A DNA stretch of 64,000 nucleotides, taken from assembly GCA_020425605.1 (NCBI GenBank), contig JAGQRH010000018.1, positions 1-64,000 of the forward strand, read 5' to 3'. Each line of letters begins with the position of its first letter. The first letter of the stretch is position 1. The stretch is from Planctomycetota bacterium. Its GTDB lineage: Bacteria; Planctomycetota; UBA8742; UBA2392. Below the pieces are notes generated by a model. The model saw nothing but the letters and a program-made list of their open reading frames with translations. It did no database searches and had not been told where the DNA came from. This document shows positions 45,854-55,331 of this stretch, piece after piece. A program made the position numbers and the translations under genes.

Positions 45854-47626
45854 ATGCTGCGGCGGGCTGCGCTGTCATTGGTCGCGATTGCGGGCATTCT
45901 TGCCATGCAAATGGCGTCCGTCGCTCAGGTTGCTCCCGCACCGGTGCCTGTACCCGCGCCGGCACCTGTTCCGTCCGAGGACGAAGGCACCGCGCTGCGG
46001 ATTGCCTACCCCTCCAACGAGTCACCATCACTGGACCCGCACGCCATCCGCGACCCGCTGAGTTTCCGCATCGTCGCCACGATCTACGAAACGCTCTACA
46101 TGTATGTGCCGGGCGACAAGCCACGATTGGCGCCGTGCCTCGCGAAGGACTTCCCAAAAATCTCTGAAGACGGGCTGACCGTCACCATCAAGATCGACAC
46201 AACTGCGAAATTCCACCCCAGTACGTGCTTCGGCGATGAGCGCACGCGAACGATCAAGGCCAGCGATGTCGTCCACAGCTTCAAGCGCCTGGCCGTCTAT
46301 GGTGACAACGGCATGTACTGGATGGCCGTCGGGCTGATCAAGGGCCTCGACGAGTACGCCAGCAAGGCGCGCTACAACATGGAGTACGAAACCACTGATA
46401 CCGAAGTGGAAGGCCTCAGGGCCGTGGACTCCGAAACGCTTGAACTGAGGCTGACACGCCCGTGCGCGCCGCTGATTTCGCTGCTGGCACACCCCAGCTT
46501 TTCGATCATCCCGCGCGAAGCTATCGACACGTACGCTGGCGATCTGCGCACACGAGCCGTAGGCACCGGCCCATATCGCCTGAACGCCGTGGCAGACGAA
46601 CAGCTGTACGTTCTCAAGCGCTGGGCCGATTTCCGCGGCGACAAGCCCGCCTTTGAGCGTGTCACGTTCACCGTACGCAGCTTCTGGAACGAATTCCTTC
46701 AGGGCTACAAGGGTGGCGAGCTTCATGAGATGCCGCTCTGGCCTGCCTACTACGATAAGGTCGCCAAGGATGGCAAGCCGGCCGGCGACCTCGCTGACAC
46801 CCAGACCGAGATCATTTCAGAAGATGAGCAGGGCTACTACTTCCTGTCGTTCAACATGGATGACCCGGTCTGGGGTGCCCTGGATGATGACGGCCGTGCT
46901 CTTCGCCGTGCGGTATCGTTGTGCATGAATCGAACCGACCTGCTGGTCAACGCCGGCTGGGACACCAAGTGGGCATCCGCCCAGCAGGACGTTTACCCCA
47001 CGGGCATGGAGTTCGAGAACACGGGGCGCGAGCTGGAGTTCGGCAAGTATGACGCCAAGCTTGCGAAGAAGACGCTCGACGGCTGCAAGTACAAGGGTGG
47101 GCTCGACCCGACAACCGGCAAGTCTCTGAAGCTGACGTTTCTGACCACCGACGCAAGCTTCTACGATCAGATCGTCAACAACCTCCGCGACGGGCTGAAG
47201 CAGCTGGGTATCAAGCTCGACGTCCAGTACGTGGACGGAAACGACTACCGCGAAAAGGTGAACACTTCGAAAGAGCAGATGTTCACGGCCGGCTGGTTCC
47301 TCGATTACCCCGACCCGGAGAATTTTCTGCAGCTGTTCTGGAGCGGCAACGCGGCCAACGGGCTGGAGTTCAACAACACTGCACGCTACAAATCGGATGA
47401 ATTCGACAAGCTGTTCATGGAGTACGAGAATCTGACACCGAACGATCAGAATCAGCTTCGCCGCAGCGAGCTCACGGCGGCCATGGCACGTGAGATTGCC
47501 AAAGACCAGCCGATCATTCCGCTCGTGCGTCGCCGCGAAGCGCGCGTGCGCACGACGAAAGTTGAGTGGCCGAGCATGCCGCGCCAGACGTACAACGACA
47601 TCCGCTTCGTGAAGGGGAAGAAGTGA
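45854..47626 (+). CDS. Oligopeptide-type ABC substrate-binding protein 1
   Basis: From ATG 45854, preceded by GGAGG at 45845-45849, it is 590 aa; ATG 45818 and 45836 are in frame but less well placed. A signal peptide is followed by a Pro/Ala/Val-rich linker. The DppA/OppA family is shown by ESPSLDPHAIRDPLSFRI, YETLYMYVPGDKPRLAPCLA, HPSFSIIPREAI, and AGWFLDYPDPENFLQLFWSG. It binds peptides or similar solutes in the periplasm. It heads a unit with a second binding protein and two permeases. The stop overlaps the GTG of the next gene. Confidence 0.92.
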   Translation: MLRRAALSLVAIAGILAMQMASVAQVAPAPVPVPAPAPVPSEDEGTALRIAYPSNESPSLDPHAIRDPLSFRIVATIYETLYMYVPGDKPRLAPCLAKDFPKISEDGLTVTIKIDTTAKFHPSTCFGDERTRTIKASDVVHSFKRLAVYGDNGMYWMAVGLIKGLDEYASKARYNMEYETTDTEVEGLRAVDSETLELRLTRPCAPLISLLAHPSFSIIPREAIDTYAGDLRTRAVGTGPYRLNAVADEQLYVLKRWADFRGDKPAFERVTFTVRSFWNEFLQGYKGGELHEMPLWPAYYDKVAKDGKPAGDLADTQTEIISEDEQGYYFLSFNMDDPVWGALDDDGRALRRAVSLCMNRTDLLVNAGWDTKWASAQQDVYPTGMEFENTGRELEFGKYDAKLAKKTLDGCKYKGGLDPTTGKSLKLTFLTTDASFYDQIVNNLRDGLKQLGIKLDVQYVDGNDYREKVNTSKEQMFTAGWFLDYPDPENFLQLFWSGNAANGLEFNNTARYKSDEFDKLFMEYENLTPNDQNQLRRSELTAAMAREIAKDQPIIPLVRRREARVRTTKVEWPSMPRQTYNDIRFVKGKK

Positions 47627-49686
47627 AGTGGATGAAGTACACGCTCACGCGGGCGCCCATTGCGGCCATCGCTGCCTTGCTGATTACAACCAGCATCACG
47701 CCAGGCTGCGGCAGCACCGCCGCCAGCAACGCCGCTGAGGACAAAGGCCTGATTGTCGTCCGCCGCGATGAAACCGGCGACCCGCGCAGCATGGACCCGC
47801 ACAAGGCCGGCGACGTCGTCAGCAGCCGGCATTGCGGTATGACCTATGAATGCCTGTTCCAGTACGACTACCTTGAGCGGCCTGCAAAGCTGATTCCTGC
47901 ACTCGCAGCCAAGATGCCGGACTACGACGCGAACACGCTGACCTACACCGTCACGCTGCGCGACGACGTCGTGTTTCAGGACGACCGTTGTTTCAGCTCC
48001 GATGCGGCCGGAAAGCACTACCGCGACAGCGACGAGGGTGAGGATCGGCAGGACGACAAGGGAAGAGGCCGCAAGCTGGTTGCAGAGGACATCGCCTATT
48101 CGCTGAAGCGCCTGGCGGCATTGCCCGACAGCGGCGGCTTCTGGGTGATCGAAGGCCAGATCAAGGGGCTCGACGAATTCCGCAATGAGGCTTTGAAGCT
48201 CTCGAAAGAAGGCCCGCCCGACGACCCGGACCAGAAGTGGCGGGAGCACCTGAATAACGCAAAGGTCGAGGGTCTTGAAGTCGTCGACGATCTGCACATC
48301 AAGCTGAAGCTGAACCAGCCTTATCCGCAATTCCTGTATGCGATCACGCTGTCCTATGGCGCAGCAGTGGCGCGCGAGGCCGCGGAGTACTACGGCGAAG
48401 ACCTGTTCCGCAAACCGGTAGGCACCGGGCCTTTCACGCTCAAGAGCTGGAAGTCGAACTGGGAGATCGTCTGGGAACGCAACCCGACCTTCCATGAGGA
48501 GTACTTTCCGGTTTCAGACCGCGAAGAAGACAAGGAATTCAAACACCTAATGGGAAAACGGCTGCCAATCGCCGACCGTATCGACTTCCGTATTATCAAG
48601 GAGTCTCAGGCCAGCTTCCTGAATTTCAAGGCAGGCAATCTGGACACTTCAGGTCTCGACAAAGACCAGTTCCAGGCCGCGATCACGCCGCAAAAGGAAG
48701 TCACCCCCGACATGGCCAAGAAAGGCATCAAGCTGCAGAAGTACGAAGAGCCAACAATCCACTACATCAGCTTCAACATGAACGACACCACTGTGGGCAC
48801 ACCGGCCGGGGAAAAGGGCCGCGCTGTACGGCGAGCGCTCTCATTTTGTGTCAATCGCGACGACTATATCGATCGATACATGAACGGGCGTGGCAGCCCC
48901 GCTCGCCAGCTGGTGCCACCCAGCGTAACGGGCTACCAGAAGGTGAACACGCTAGCCAGCCAGCAGTTCGATCCAGAGGCAGGGCGCAAAGTCCTTCAGG
49001 AAGCGGGCTTTGAAGTGAAGCGGAAGGGCACTCGGTACGAGGCCGTGGATCCTTCCACGGGCGACGTAGTAACCGTCACCGTCAGCTACCGCAGCCAGTC
49101 GGAATCCACCAAACAGTACGCGAACTTCCTGGGCAGCCAGGCAGCACAGGTCGGGATTACCCTGCAGTCAGAACTACTTACGTTCTCCGAATTCCTGAAG
49201 CGTCAGGATGACGGCAAGGGCCAGGCGTATGACGCTGGCTGGGTCATGGACTACCCTGACGCGCAGAACATGCTGCAGCTGCTGTATGGGCCAAACAAGC
49301 CGCCCGGCATCAATAGCGCCGGCTACGTCTCGGCTGAGTATGACCGGCTCTACGAGGAAATGGCGAAGCTCGATGACAACGTGGACGGCGAGAAAGACAA
49401 CAAACTCGACCTGATCAAGCAGATGCATGACCAGATCGATCACGACGTTCCGTGGGTGCTGATGGAGTTCAGGGTCATCTTTGCCCTGTACCACGACTGG
49501 TACCTGCCGGCCAAGCCGAACCCGTTCGCCTATACGTACTTCAAATTCGCGTACTCGGATTCAGAGCGGCGCGCGGAGAAGGCCCAGGAATGGACGGATT
49601 CTCCGTTCTGGCCGGGGTTCATCATGTTCGTTGTGTTCCTGATTCCCGTCAGTCTGGCGGGCTACAAGGTTTACCAGCAAAGGTAG
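47623..49686 (+). CDS. Oligopeptide-type ABC substrate-binding lipoprotein 2 with C-terminal helix
   Basis: The GTG at 47623 overlaps the previous stop (GTGA) and has GGGG upstream; ATG 47632 is an alternative. It is 687 aa. The signal ends in a lipobox-like TPGC. Family motifs are DPRSMDPHKAGDVVSS, YECLFQYDYLERPAKLIPALA, and YDAGWVMDYPDAQNMLQLLYG. The final ~30 residues form a membrane helix (FIMFVVFLIPVSLAGYKVY), unusual for a binding protein, so it may be anchored at both ends. It precedes the two permease genes, 9 bp apart. Confidence 0.88.
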   Translation: MKWMKYTLTRAPIAAIAALLITTSITPGCGSTAASNAAEDKGLIVVRRDETGDPRSMDPHKAGDVVSSRHCGMTYECLFQYDYLERPAKLIPALAAKMPDYDANTLTYTVTLRDDVVFQDDRCFSSDAAGKHYRDSDEGEDRQDDKGRGRKLVAEDIAYSLKRLAALPDSGGFWVIEGQIKGLDEFRNEALKLSKEGPPDDPDQKWREHLNNAKVEGLEVVDDLHIKLKLNQPYPQFLYAITLSYGAAVAREAAEYYGEDLFRKPVGTGPFTLKSWKSNWEIVWERNPTFHEEYFPVSDREEDKEFKHLMGKRLPIADRIDFRIIKESQASFLNFKAGNLDTSGLDKDQFQAAITPQKEVTPDMAKKGIKLQKYEEPTIHYISFNMNDTTVGTPAGEKGRAVRRALSFCVNRDDYIDRYMNGRGSPARQLVPPSVTGYQKVNTLASQQFDPEAGRKVLQEAGFEVKRKGTRYEAVDPSTGDVVTVTVSYRSQSESTKQYANFLGSQAAQVGITLQSELLTFSEFLKRQDDGKGQAYDAGWVMDYPDAQNMLQLLYGPNKPPGINSAGYVSAEYDRLYEEMAKLDDNVDGEKDNKLDLIKQMHDQIDHDVPWVLMEFRVIFALYHDWYLPAKPNPFAYTYFKFAYSDSERRAEKAQEWTDSPFWPGFIMFVVFLIPVSLAGYKVYQQR

Positions 49687-49695
49687 TTTCAGCTG

Positions 49696-51321
49696 ATGTT
49701 CGCATACGTGCTGCGAAAACTGATGTACATGCCGTTCATCCTGCTGGGTGTCATCTTCATTACGTTCGTGCTGTTCCAGATGTCCACGACGCCGGAATCG
49801 CTGGCCAAAATCCAACTCGGTGAGAAAGCCAGCGCACGCCAGACATACGAATACCTGGAGTCCAAGGGACAGGTCTCGTGGACCGACACAGGCGAGGCCA
49901 AGCGGGACAAGCTCAGTGCCGGCCTGCTCGACAACAAACGCACCCAGTTCTTCGTTGCAGGCAAACTGGACGAGTTGGCAGACAAGCGCGATGACCTACG
50001 TGAGCGAATCATTGAACTTCAGCGTGACGTCGCCGAACGTGAAGAAGAAGAACGCACAGATCACGCAGAACGCATAAGTGGCGACAAGGACAAGCCGTTC
50101 CGCCAGTCGGAGAGCCTGAAGGAGCTAAAGCAGGAACTCGGCCGGGTGCAAAAGCGCCAGCTTGAGAACCGCATCCAGATGTCGCTGATGTTGCGCGACG
50201 CCCGACGCATCGAAGAGACGTTGCTGCTTCGCGCGGAGCTTGAGAAATCCGGCATAAAGGGCCAGGAACTCAAGAACACCGTCACTGAGCGCGTAAACGA
50301 CGTGCAACGAGTGGATATCCCGCAGATCGAGCTCGGTGTGCTCGAAGACGACCTCGCCATCCTTGAAGAAGTCGGCCACGACGGGCTGAAAGAAGAAATC
50401 GAAGCCGCCAAGGCCGCTCTGGCAAAGGGCAAAGCCGCCATCAACGCCACTATCAAGCGCCTGGAAGGCGAAGGCAACCCCAACGTCGGCGCCGACTGGA
50501 CCACGTGCGCCGAGGTTCGCAAGAAGCTCGCAAGAGTCGAGGACATTGAGCCTGACCTGACTTATACGTGGTGGGTCGTCAACTTCGTGTACTACCTGCG
50601 CGACATCGTGACCCTCGACTTCGGCGACACCAACAACCACCGCCCGGTAATGGACGTGATCAAGGAAGGCGCAGGACCCAGCCTTGCGTTGGCCATTCCC
50701 GGCTTCTTCCTGGCCGAAGTCATTGCGGTGTTCTTTGGCTTGTTTGCGGCAATGTACCGCCAGACGCGGATCGACCACGTCATCGTCATCAGCTCAATTC
50801 TGCTGATGAGCATCAACGCCATCGCGCTGATCATGTATGGCCAGAAATTCCTGGCTGCTGATTGGAACTACTTCCCGATCACTGGCTACGCATCCGGCTT
50901 CGGGGCCATGCGCTTCCTGATGTTGCCGTTCCTGCTGTACGTGATCATCAGCTTCGGCGACCGCGTGCGATTCAACCGCATCGTGATGCTGGACGAGACC
51001 AATCAGGACTACGTCCGCACGGCCCGCGCCAAAGGCCTCAGTGAAAACACGGTGATCTTCAAACATATCTTCCGAAACACCCTGATTCCGCTAATCACGC
51101 GCTGGGTGGTGGTGATCCCGAACTTGTATCTTGGCTCGCTGGTGCTCGAGACCTTCTTCTCGATCCCTGGACTTGGCTACCTGACCGTAGAAGCAATCGG
51201 CAACAGTGACGCAAACGTGATTCGTGCAGTGGTGGTGTTCGGCTCAGTCAGCTTCATGTTGGCGACGCTGGCATCTGACATCCTGTATGCCGTGGTGGAC
51301 CCACGTGTGAAGCTCAGCTAG
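49696..51321 (+). CDS. DppB-like ABC permease with ~250-aa coiled-coil insertion
   Basis: This 541-aa protein is much longer than the usual ~310-340. After the first helix (~9-28) comes a ~250-residue charged insert, rich in Glu, Lys, Arg and Ala and clearly coiled-coil (RDDLRERIIELQRDVAERE; EIEAAKAALAKGKAAINA). Normal DppB features resume at YYLRDIVTLDFGDT, with helices and the EAA-like motif NQDYVRTARAKGLSE, then VLETFFSIPGLGYLTVEA. The inserted region should face the periplasm. ATP-binding subunits are not in the window. Confidence 0.9.
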   Translation: MFAYVLRKLMYMPFILLGVIFITFVLFQMSTTPESLAKIQLGEKASARQTYEYLESKGQVSWTDTGEAKRDKLSAGLLDNKRTQFFVAGKLDELADKRDDLRERIIELQRDVAEREEEERTDHAERISGDKDKPFRQSESLKELKQELGRVQKRQLENRIQMSLMLRDARRIEETLLLRAELEKSGIKGQELKNTVTERVNDVQRVDIPQIELGVLEDDLAILEEVGHDGLKEEIEAAKAALAKGKAAINATIKRLEGEGNPNVGADWTTCAEVRKKLARVEDIEPDLTYTWWVVNFVYYLRDIVTLDFGDTNNHRPVMDVIKEGAGPSLALAIPGFFLAEVIAVFFGLFAAMYRQTRIDHVIVISSILLMSINAIALIMYGQKFLAADWNYFPITGYASGFGAMRFLMLPFLLYVIISFGDRVRFNRIVMLDETNQDYVRTARAKGLSENTVIFKHIFRNTLIPLITRWVVVIPNLYLGSLVLETFFSIPGLGYLTVEAIGNSDANVIRAVVVFGSVSFMLATLASDILYAVVDPRVKLS

Positions 51322-51333
51322 GAACAACGCACT

Positions 51334-52506
51334 ATGCCCTGGAAGGAAGTCATCCGACTGCTCATGAAGCGCAAGCTGGCCGTGGCCTGCTTCGTGGTCG
51401 TGGTGATTTGTGCCTTCGTGGCGCTGTTCGCCCAGGTTTTTGTGCCGGATTCAGACCTGGAAGCAAACCCCGGCGTCGACACCGCGGAACACGTCATCGA
51501 GCGCGAAACGCTGTTGCGCACTCAGGAACTGCTCGACGACGACCCTGACCTGTCCGAGGCCGAAGCGCAGAAGCAGGCAGAAGAAGAAGTCGCCGCCGAC
51601 CACGACGGCGAAGACATCGTCGTCACCGATCTCAAGCGGACCTATCACCCGCCCACCTGGGTGCTGGCCCTGGACTCAGAGCATCCTCACTGGAAAGAAA
51701 CCGGCGGCGAACCAACCCCTGAGCAAAATCGTGACTGGGGCTTCTTCAGTGCCAAGGCGTGGCGATTCCCGATGGGTTGTGACGTTGAGGGTGTCAGCAT
51801 CCTGGCCAAGCTGATCCGCGGGCTGCAGCTGGCTTTCATCATCGGCATCGTCCCGACCGTGATCAGCAGCATCATCGCGGTCTTCATGGGCCTGCTGTCC
51901 GGCTACTTCGGCAAGCTGCTCGACGACGTCATCGTGTTCATTATCTCGACGATCGCCAGCATTCCGCTGCTTCTGCTCCTGATTGCATTCATCCAGGCCG
52001 TCCGCAACAGCGAGGCAATCACGCAGAAGTTTGAATATTTCGGACTTGGCGAAGACCAGAAGCATTGGCGCAACCTGATACTGGTGTTGATCGTGATCGG
52101 GCTTACGACTTGGATCGGCCTTTCGCGCCTCGTTCGCGCCGAGGTCATGAAGCACAAGAACCGTGAATACATCGACGCTGCCCGAGCACTGGGCTACGGC
52201 ACTTGGCGCATCCTGTTCAAGCACGTGCTTCCGAACGTCTTTCACATCGTGATCATCACTTTCACGATTGGCTTCATCGGCGCAGTGGGACTCGAGGTCT
52301 TCCTCAGCTACGTCGGCATCGGCGTTGAGGCCAAGCTGCCCACCTGGGGCCAGATGATCAGCGGCGGGCGGCAGGAGTTGCAGCGCGACCCATCCGTCTG
52401 GTGGCCGCTGACCTTCGCGACGCTGTTCCTGTTCATCCTGTCACTTGCCTTCAGCCTGTTTGGCGACGCGCTTCGCGATGCGCTTGATCCGAAGTTGCGC
52501 ACCTAG
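51334..52506 (+). CDS. DppC-like ABC permease with acidic insertion
   Basis: This 390-aa permease has a first helix (~14-34), an insert rich in Asp and Glu (~40-130, including DDDPDLSEAEAQ), then the DppC core: GCDVEGVSILAKLIRGLQLAFIIG. The EAA loop is REYIDAARALGYGTWRILFKHVLPN, and the end LSYVGIGVEAKLPTWGQMIS. A typical DppC has a shorter first loop. It is 12 bp after the DppB-like gene and is the fourth gene of the transporter unit. It pairs with that permease. Confidence 0.91.
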   Translation: MPWKEVIRLLMKRKLAVACFVVVVICAFVALFAQVFVPDSDLEANPGVDTAEHVIERETLLRTQELLDDDPDLSEAEAQKQAEEEVAADHDGEDIVVTDLKRTYHPPTWVLALDSEHPHWKETGGEPTPEQNRDWGFFSAKAWRFPMGCDVEGVSILAKLIRGLQLAFIIGIVPTVISSIIAVFMGLLSGYFGKLLDDVIVFIISTIASIPLLLLLIAFIQAVRNSEAITQKFEYFGLGEDQKHWRNLILVLIVIGLTTWIGLSRLVRAEVMKHKNREYIDAARALGYGTWRILFKHVLPNVFHIVIITFTIGFIGAVGLEVFLSYVGIGVEAKLPTWGQMISGGRQELQRDPSVWWPLTFATLFLFILSLAFSLFGDALRDALDPKLRT

Positions 52507-52527
52507 TAGCGTCACGCCCGAGGCCCT

Positions 52528-53259
52528 ATGCGTACAGGCATCTTCATCACGGGTACCGATACCGGCGTCGGCAAGACGATCGTTGCCGCCGGGCTTGTGC
52601 TTGCCCTCAAACAGCGCGGGCTCAACGTCGGCTACATGAAGCCGGTTGAAAGCGGCTGCCCCGTTCTCGACGGCGAGGTCGTGCCGCAGGACGTCCGCTT
52701 CGTGCGCGAAGTAACGGGCATTCGCGACGACATCGACCTGGTCTGTCCCTACCGCCTGAAGGCCGCCGCGGCCCCCAGCATCGCCAGCCGACTCGAAGAC
52801 GTCCACATCGACATTGCGTACATCGTTGACCAGTACTTCCAGCTGTCTTTGATGCACGAGATCGTCGTGGTTGAGGGCGTCGGGGGGCTGATGGTGCCCC
52901 TGAACAACAATGATCTGGTGACCGACCTCGTGTTGCAGCTGGGGCTCGACATGCTGGTAGTTTCCCGGCCTGGGCTTGGCACCATCAACCATTCGCTGCT
53001 GACCATCAACATGGCCAAGATGATGGGGATTCCGCTCAGCGGCGTCATCATCAACGGCTTCGGGCGAGAGGCGATCGGCCTGCCGGAACGCACCAACCCC
53101 GATGAGATCGAGCATTTCGGCAACGAGCCCGTGCTCGGCATCCTGCCGTGGATGAAGGATCTCGACTTCCAGACCTGCAAGCCCGGCTCGCTTCTCAGCG
53201 AGTTCATGGAGCGGATCAACATCGAACCGCTTCTGCAGGACACTGACAACTCATTCTAG
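52528..53259 (+). CDS. bioD: Dethiobiotin synthetase
   Basis: This 243-aa protein has GTDTGVGKTIVAAGL (P-loop), KPVESGC (substrate Lys) and VVVEGVGGLMVPL, as in BioD. It closes the ureido ring of DAPA to give dethiobiotin, using ATP and CO2. It lies 21 bp after the DppC-like gene. No other bio gene is in the window. A hairpin follows at 53271-53296. Confidence 0.95.
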   Translation: MRTGIFITGTDTGVGKTIVAAGLVLALKQRGLNVGYMKPVESGCPVLDGEVVPQDVRFVREVTGIRDDIDLVCPYRLKAAAAPSIASRLEDVHIDIAYIVDQYFQLSLMHEIVVVEGVGGLMVPLNNNDLVTDLVLQLGLDMLVVSRPGLGTINHSLLTINMAKMMGIPLSGVIINGFGREAIGLPERTNPDEIEHFGNEPVLGILPWMKDLDFQTCKPGSLLSEFMERINIEPLLQDTDNSF

Positions 53260-53270
53260 AGACCAACATA

Positions 53271-53296
53271 AAACCCCGACCAACCGGCCGGGGTTT
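53271..53296. terminator. Bidirectional terminator between bioD and the squalene-repeat gene
   Basis: AAACCCCG (53271-53278) pairs with CGGGGTTT (53289-53296) around a 10-nt loop. On the minus strand the stem is followed by a T-rich tail, which suits the squalene-repeat gene best. The plus strand has only TTT within the stem. Confidence 0.75.
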
Positions 53297-53312
53297 GAGT
53301 GCTGCGGACCGG

Positions 53313-55193
53313 CTATTTCTCGCTGGTAACGGGCCTGCGTGAAGGGATCGTTCCCTTCTTCAGGAACAACAAGGCAAAGCAGGTGTCGGGCATGGTGCCC
53401 CAACTGCCATCACTGTTTTGGGTAGTGACCAGCACAGAAGCGCCTTCCGAATACCAGTCATGTACGCCAAGCCGCCGAACCTGGCCGAGCATCATTACAC
53501 GCTCAAGCCCGTACATGTAGTAGAGGTACCATGTCCGGCCGTGGTTAGGGTTCCGGGTGATCGTGAACCAGTACTCCAGCCAGCACATGCCGTCTTCAAG
53601 GCTCTCAGTCGCCGCCTTCTTCCACTTTTCGTAGGCCTGCTGACTGCCGAACTCTTCCTTGAGCTGGGCGGCATCCATCTGGTCAACGATGTCGAGCCCC
53701 ACAAGCAGGCACGTCAGCCCGGCCGTGGTCATTGAGCCATAGGAATCCGTGGTCTCCGCATAACGATCCCATTTGGCCTTGGTCGCGTAGGCCCAACCGC
53801 GTGCTTCGGTTGGTTTGCCGGCGTAGGTACTGCGACCGTCATCTTTGCGACTGTTGCCCTTGGGGGGCTTGTAGCCGACGACCCGTTTCACTTTGGGGCC
53901 GTCCGGCTGCTGGAAGGTCACAACCTCTTCAACCAGCTTCCCAACGACGCCCGTTGGGATCTTGATCTCGCAACGCAGCGCCGATGCCAGGCCCAGCAGC
54001 GCGTACTGGGTGTTCGAGAAATCGAAGCGAGATGTATCCGGCGCAATGTTGTAGTTCCAGAACGGGTTCTTGGTCTGGTTCTGGTTGGCGACCAGCCAGT
54101 CGACCAGTGACTGCATCGCCTTGCGGTCTTCATCGCTGAGCTCACGCTTGAAGTCGGGGAATTTGTCGTCTCCCTCACTGAGGTAGGCGCGGCGCTCAAC
54201 GTCTGTGATGTATCTGGCCTCGTAGGCCATCAGCGACAGGGCGACCGAATAGGTCTCTTCGAACTCCATGCCCTTCATTGCCTCGAAGCCCCTTATGACG
54301 GCCGGATCATCGGCCGGAACGTCGCAGGTCAACAGAGTCAGAAGGGCGAGTGCAGTCCCGCCGCGGGCGCGTGATCCGTAGGGCCATGCGCTGTCACCAT
54401 TCTGCATGAGCTTCACGCGCTCAGCACCCTTGGAAATCGCCGTCACTACCTTGTCGTTCAGGTAGCGCCCGGCCGTGCTGTCGAAGTCCTCGCTGAACTC
54501 GAAGCGAACGCTCCAATGGTAGTCGATGCGGGCCGCGGCAACTTTGGTGGCTTTCGCCCGCCAGCGCGCGGCATGGATCACGACGTCGGAGGCCTGAAGC
54601 CTGCCCTGCTCGACATTGAACCAGGCGGTTGTCTCCGCGTGAAAGCCGAACCAGCGCGCGGCCCCATCGGCAGGCTCTTTGTCCGGCAAGATGAAGTCAT
54701 GAAAGCCACTGATCTGGACACAGTCGGCATCGCCGCACCTGTCCGATCCGTCGATAGTGTAGACGCTTACGAGCTCAAGCCCGGGCATGTCGTACAAGCG
54801 AGGCAGCTTCCACTTGCGGTCCCAGTTGAATCCGGCCGTGCACTTCTTCTTCTCAGGGATCTGCATACCCAGCTGTATGAGCACGTCTTCCATCACGAAG
54901 GGTGCGTGAATGTCGTGCAGTGTACCGGTGTCATCGAACTCATGGCCCATAAAGTGGGCGTATGACAGGCTGGGCTCGCTGTCGATCGCACCCGCAGGCA
55001 GAGGCTCCAGCGGGTCCACTTTGGCCTGGCTTGCAACTTTGTAATTGAGGTAGGTCGTTGGCGGCGTTTTCCATTCCAGCTCAAATCGCTGGTTGCCCCT
55101 CTGATGGGGTACAGGAACGTCCGCAACAACCGAGCTTGAGAATCCAGTCAGCATGGCAAGCATGCCGACCGCCGCACCTATCATCCGTCGCAT
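53313..55193 (-). CDS. Exported squalene-cyclase-repeat protein 1
   Basis: The 626-aa protein has a signal peptide (GAAVGMLAMLTGFSSSVVA), an N-terminal beta-rich part (~30-250), then alpha/alpha-toroid repeats. QW-like motifs include MQNGDSAWPYGSRARGG and TTQNSDGSWGTMPDTCFALLF. It lacks DxDD and DCTAE, so cyclase activity is not expected. It shares length, order and motifs with the neighbour at 55332-57194. The 138-bp gap upstream is AT-rich and holds GGGGAGGGGGG just before ATG, a strong ribosome site. The function is unknown. Confidence 0.78.
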   Translation of the reverse strand: MRRMIGAAVGMLAMLTGFSSSVVADVPVPHQRGNQRFELEWKTPPTTYLNYKVASQAKVDPLEPLPAGAIDSEPSLSYAHFMGHEFDDTGTLHDIHAPFVMEDVLIQLGMQIPEKKKCTAGFNWDRKWKLPRLYDMPGLELVSVYTIDGSDRCGDADCVQISGFHDFILPDKEPADGAARWFGFHAETTAWFNVEQGRLQASDVVIHAARWRAKATKVAAARIDYHWSVRFEFSEDFDSTAGRYLNDKVVTAISKGAERVKLMQNGDSAWPYGSRARGGTALALLTLLTCDVPADDPAVIRGFEAMKGMEFEETYSVALSLMAYEARYITDVERRAYLSEGDDKFPDFKRELSDEDRKAMQSLVDWLVANQNQTKNPFWNYNIAPDTSRFDFSNTQYALLGLASALRCEIKIPTGVVGKLVEEVVTFQQPDGPKVKRVVGYKPPKGNSRKDDGRSTYAGKPTEARGWAYATKAKWDRYAETTDSYGSMTTAGLTCLLVGLDIVDQMDAAQLKEEFGSQQAYEKWKKAATESLEDGMCWLEYWFTITRNPNHGRTWYLYYMYGLERVMMLGQVRRLGVHDWYSEGASVLVTTQNSDGSWGTMPDTCFALLFLKKGTIPSRRPVTSEK

Positions 55194-55331
55194 GTCCCCC
55201 TCCCGTGGGCTTGCTGTACCGGTGACTGGGAGAAGAGTACGGACTAAGAATGCGAATCGCTATTTTAGGTCTAAAACACTATCGCAAATTAGTGATTGCA
55301 GGCCGGCGGCCTTGCCACAGAGGGAGTCTGA

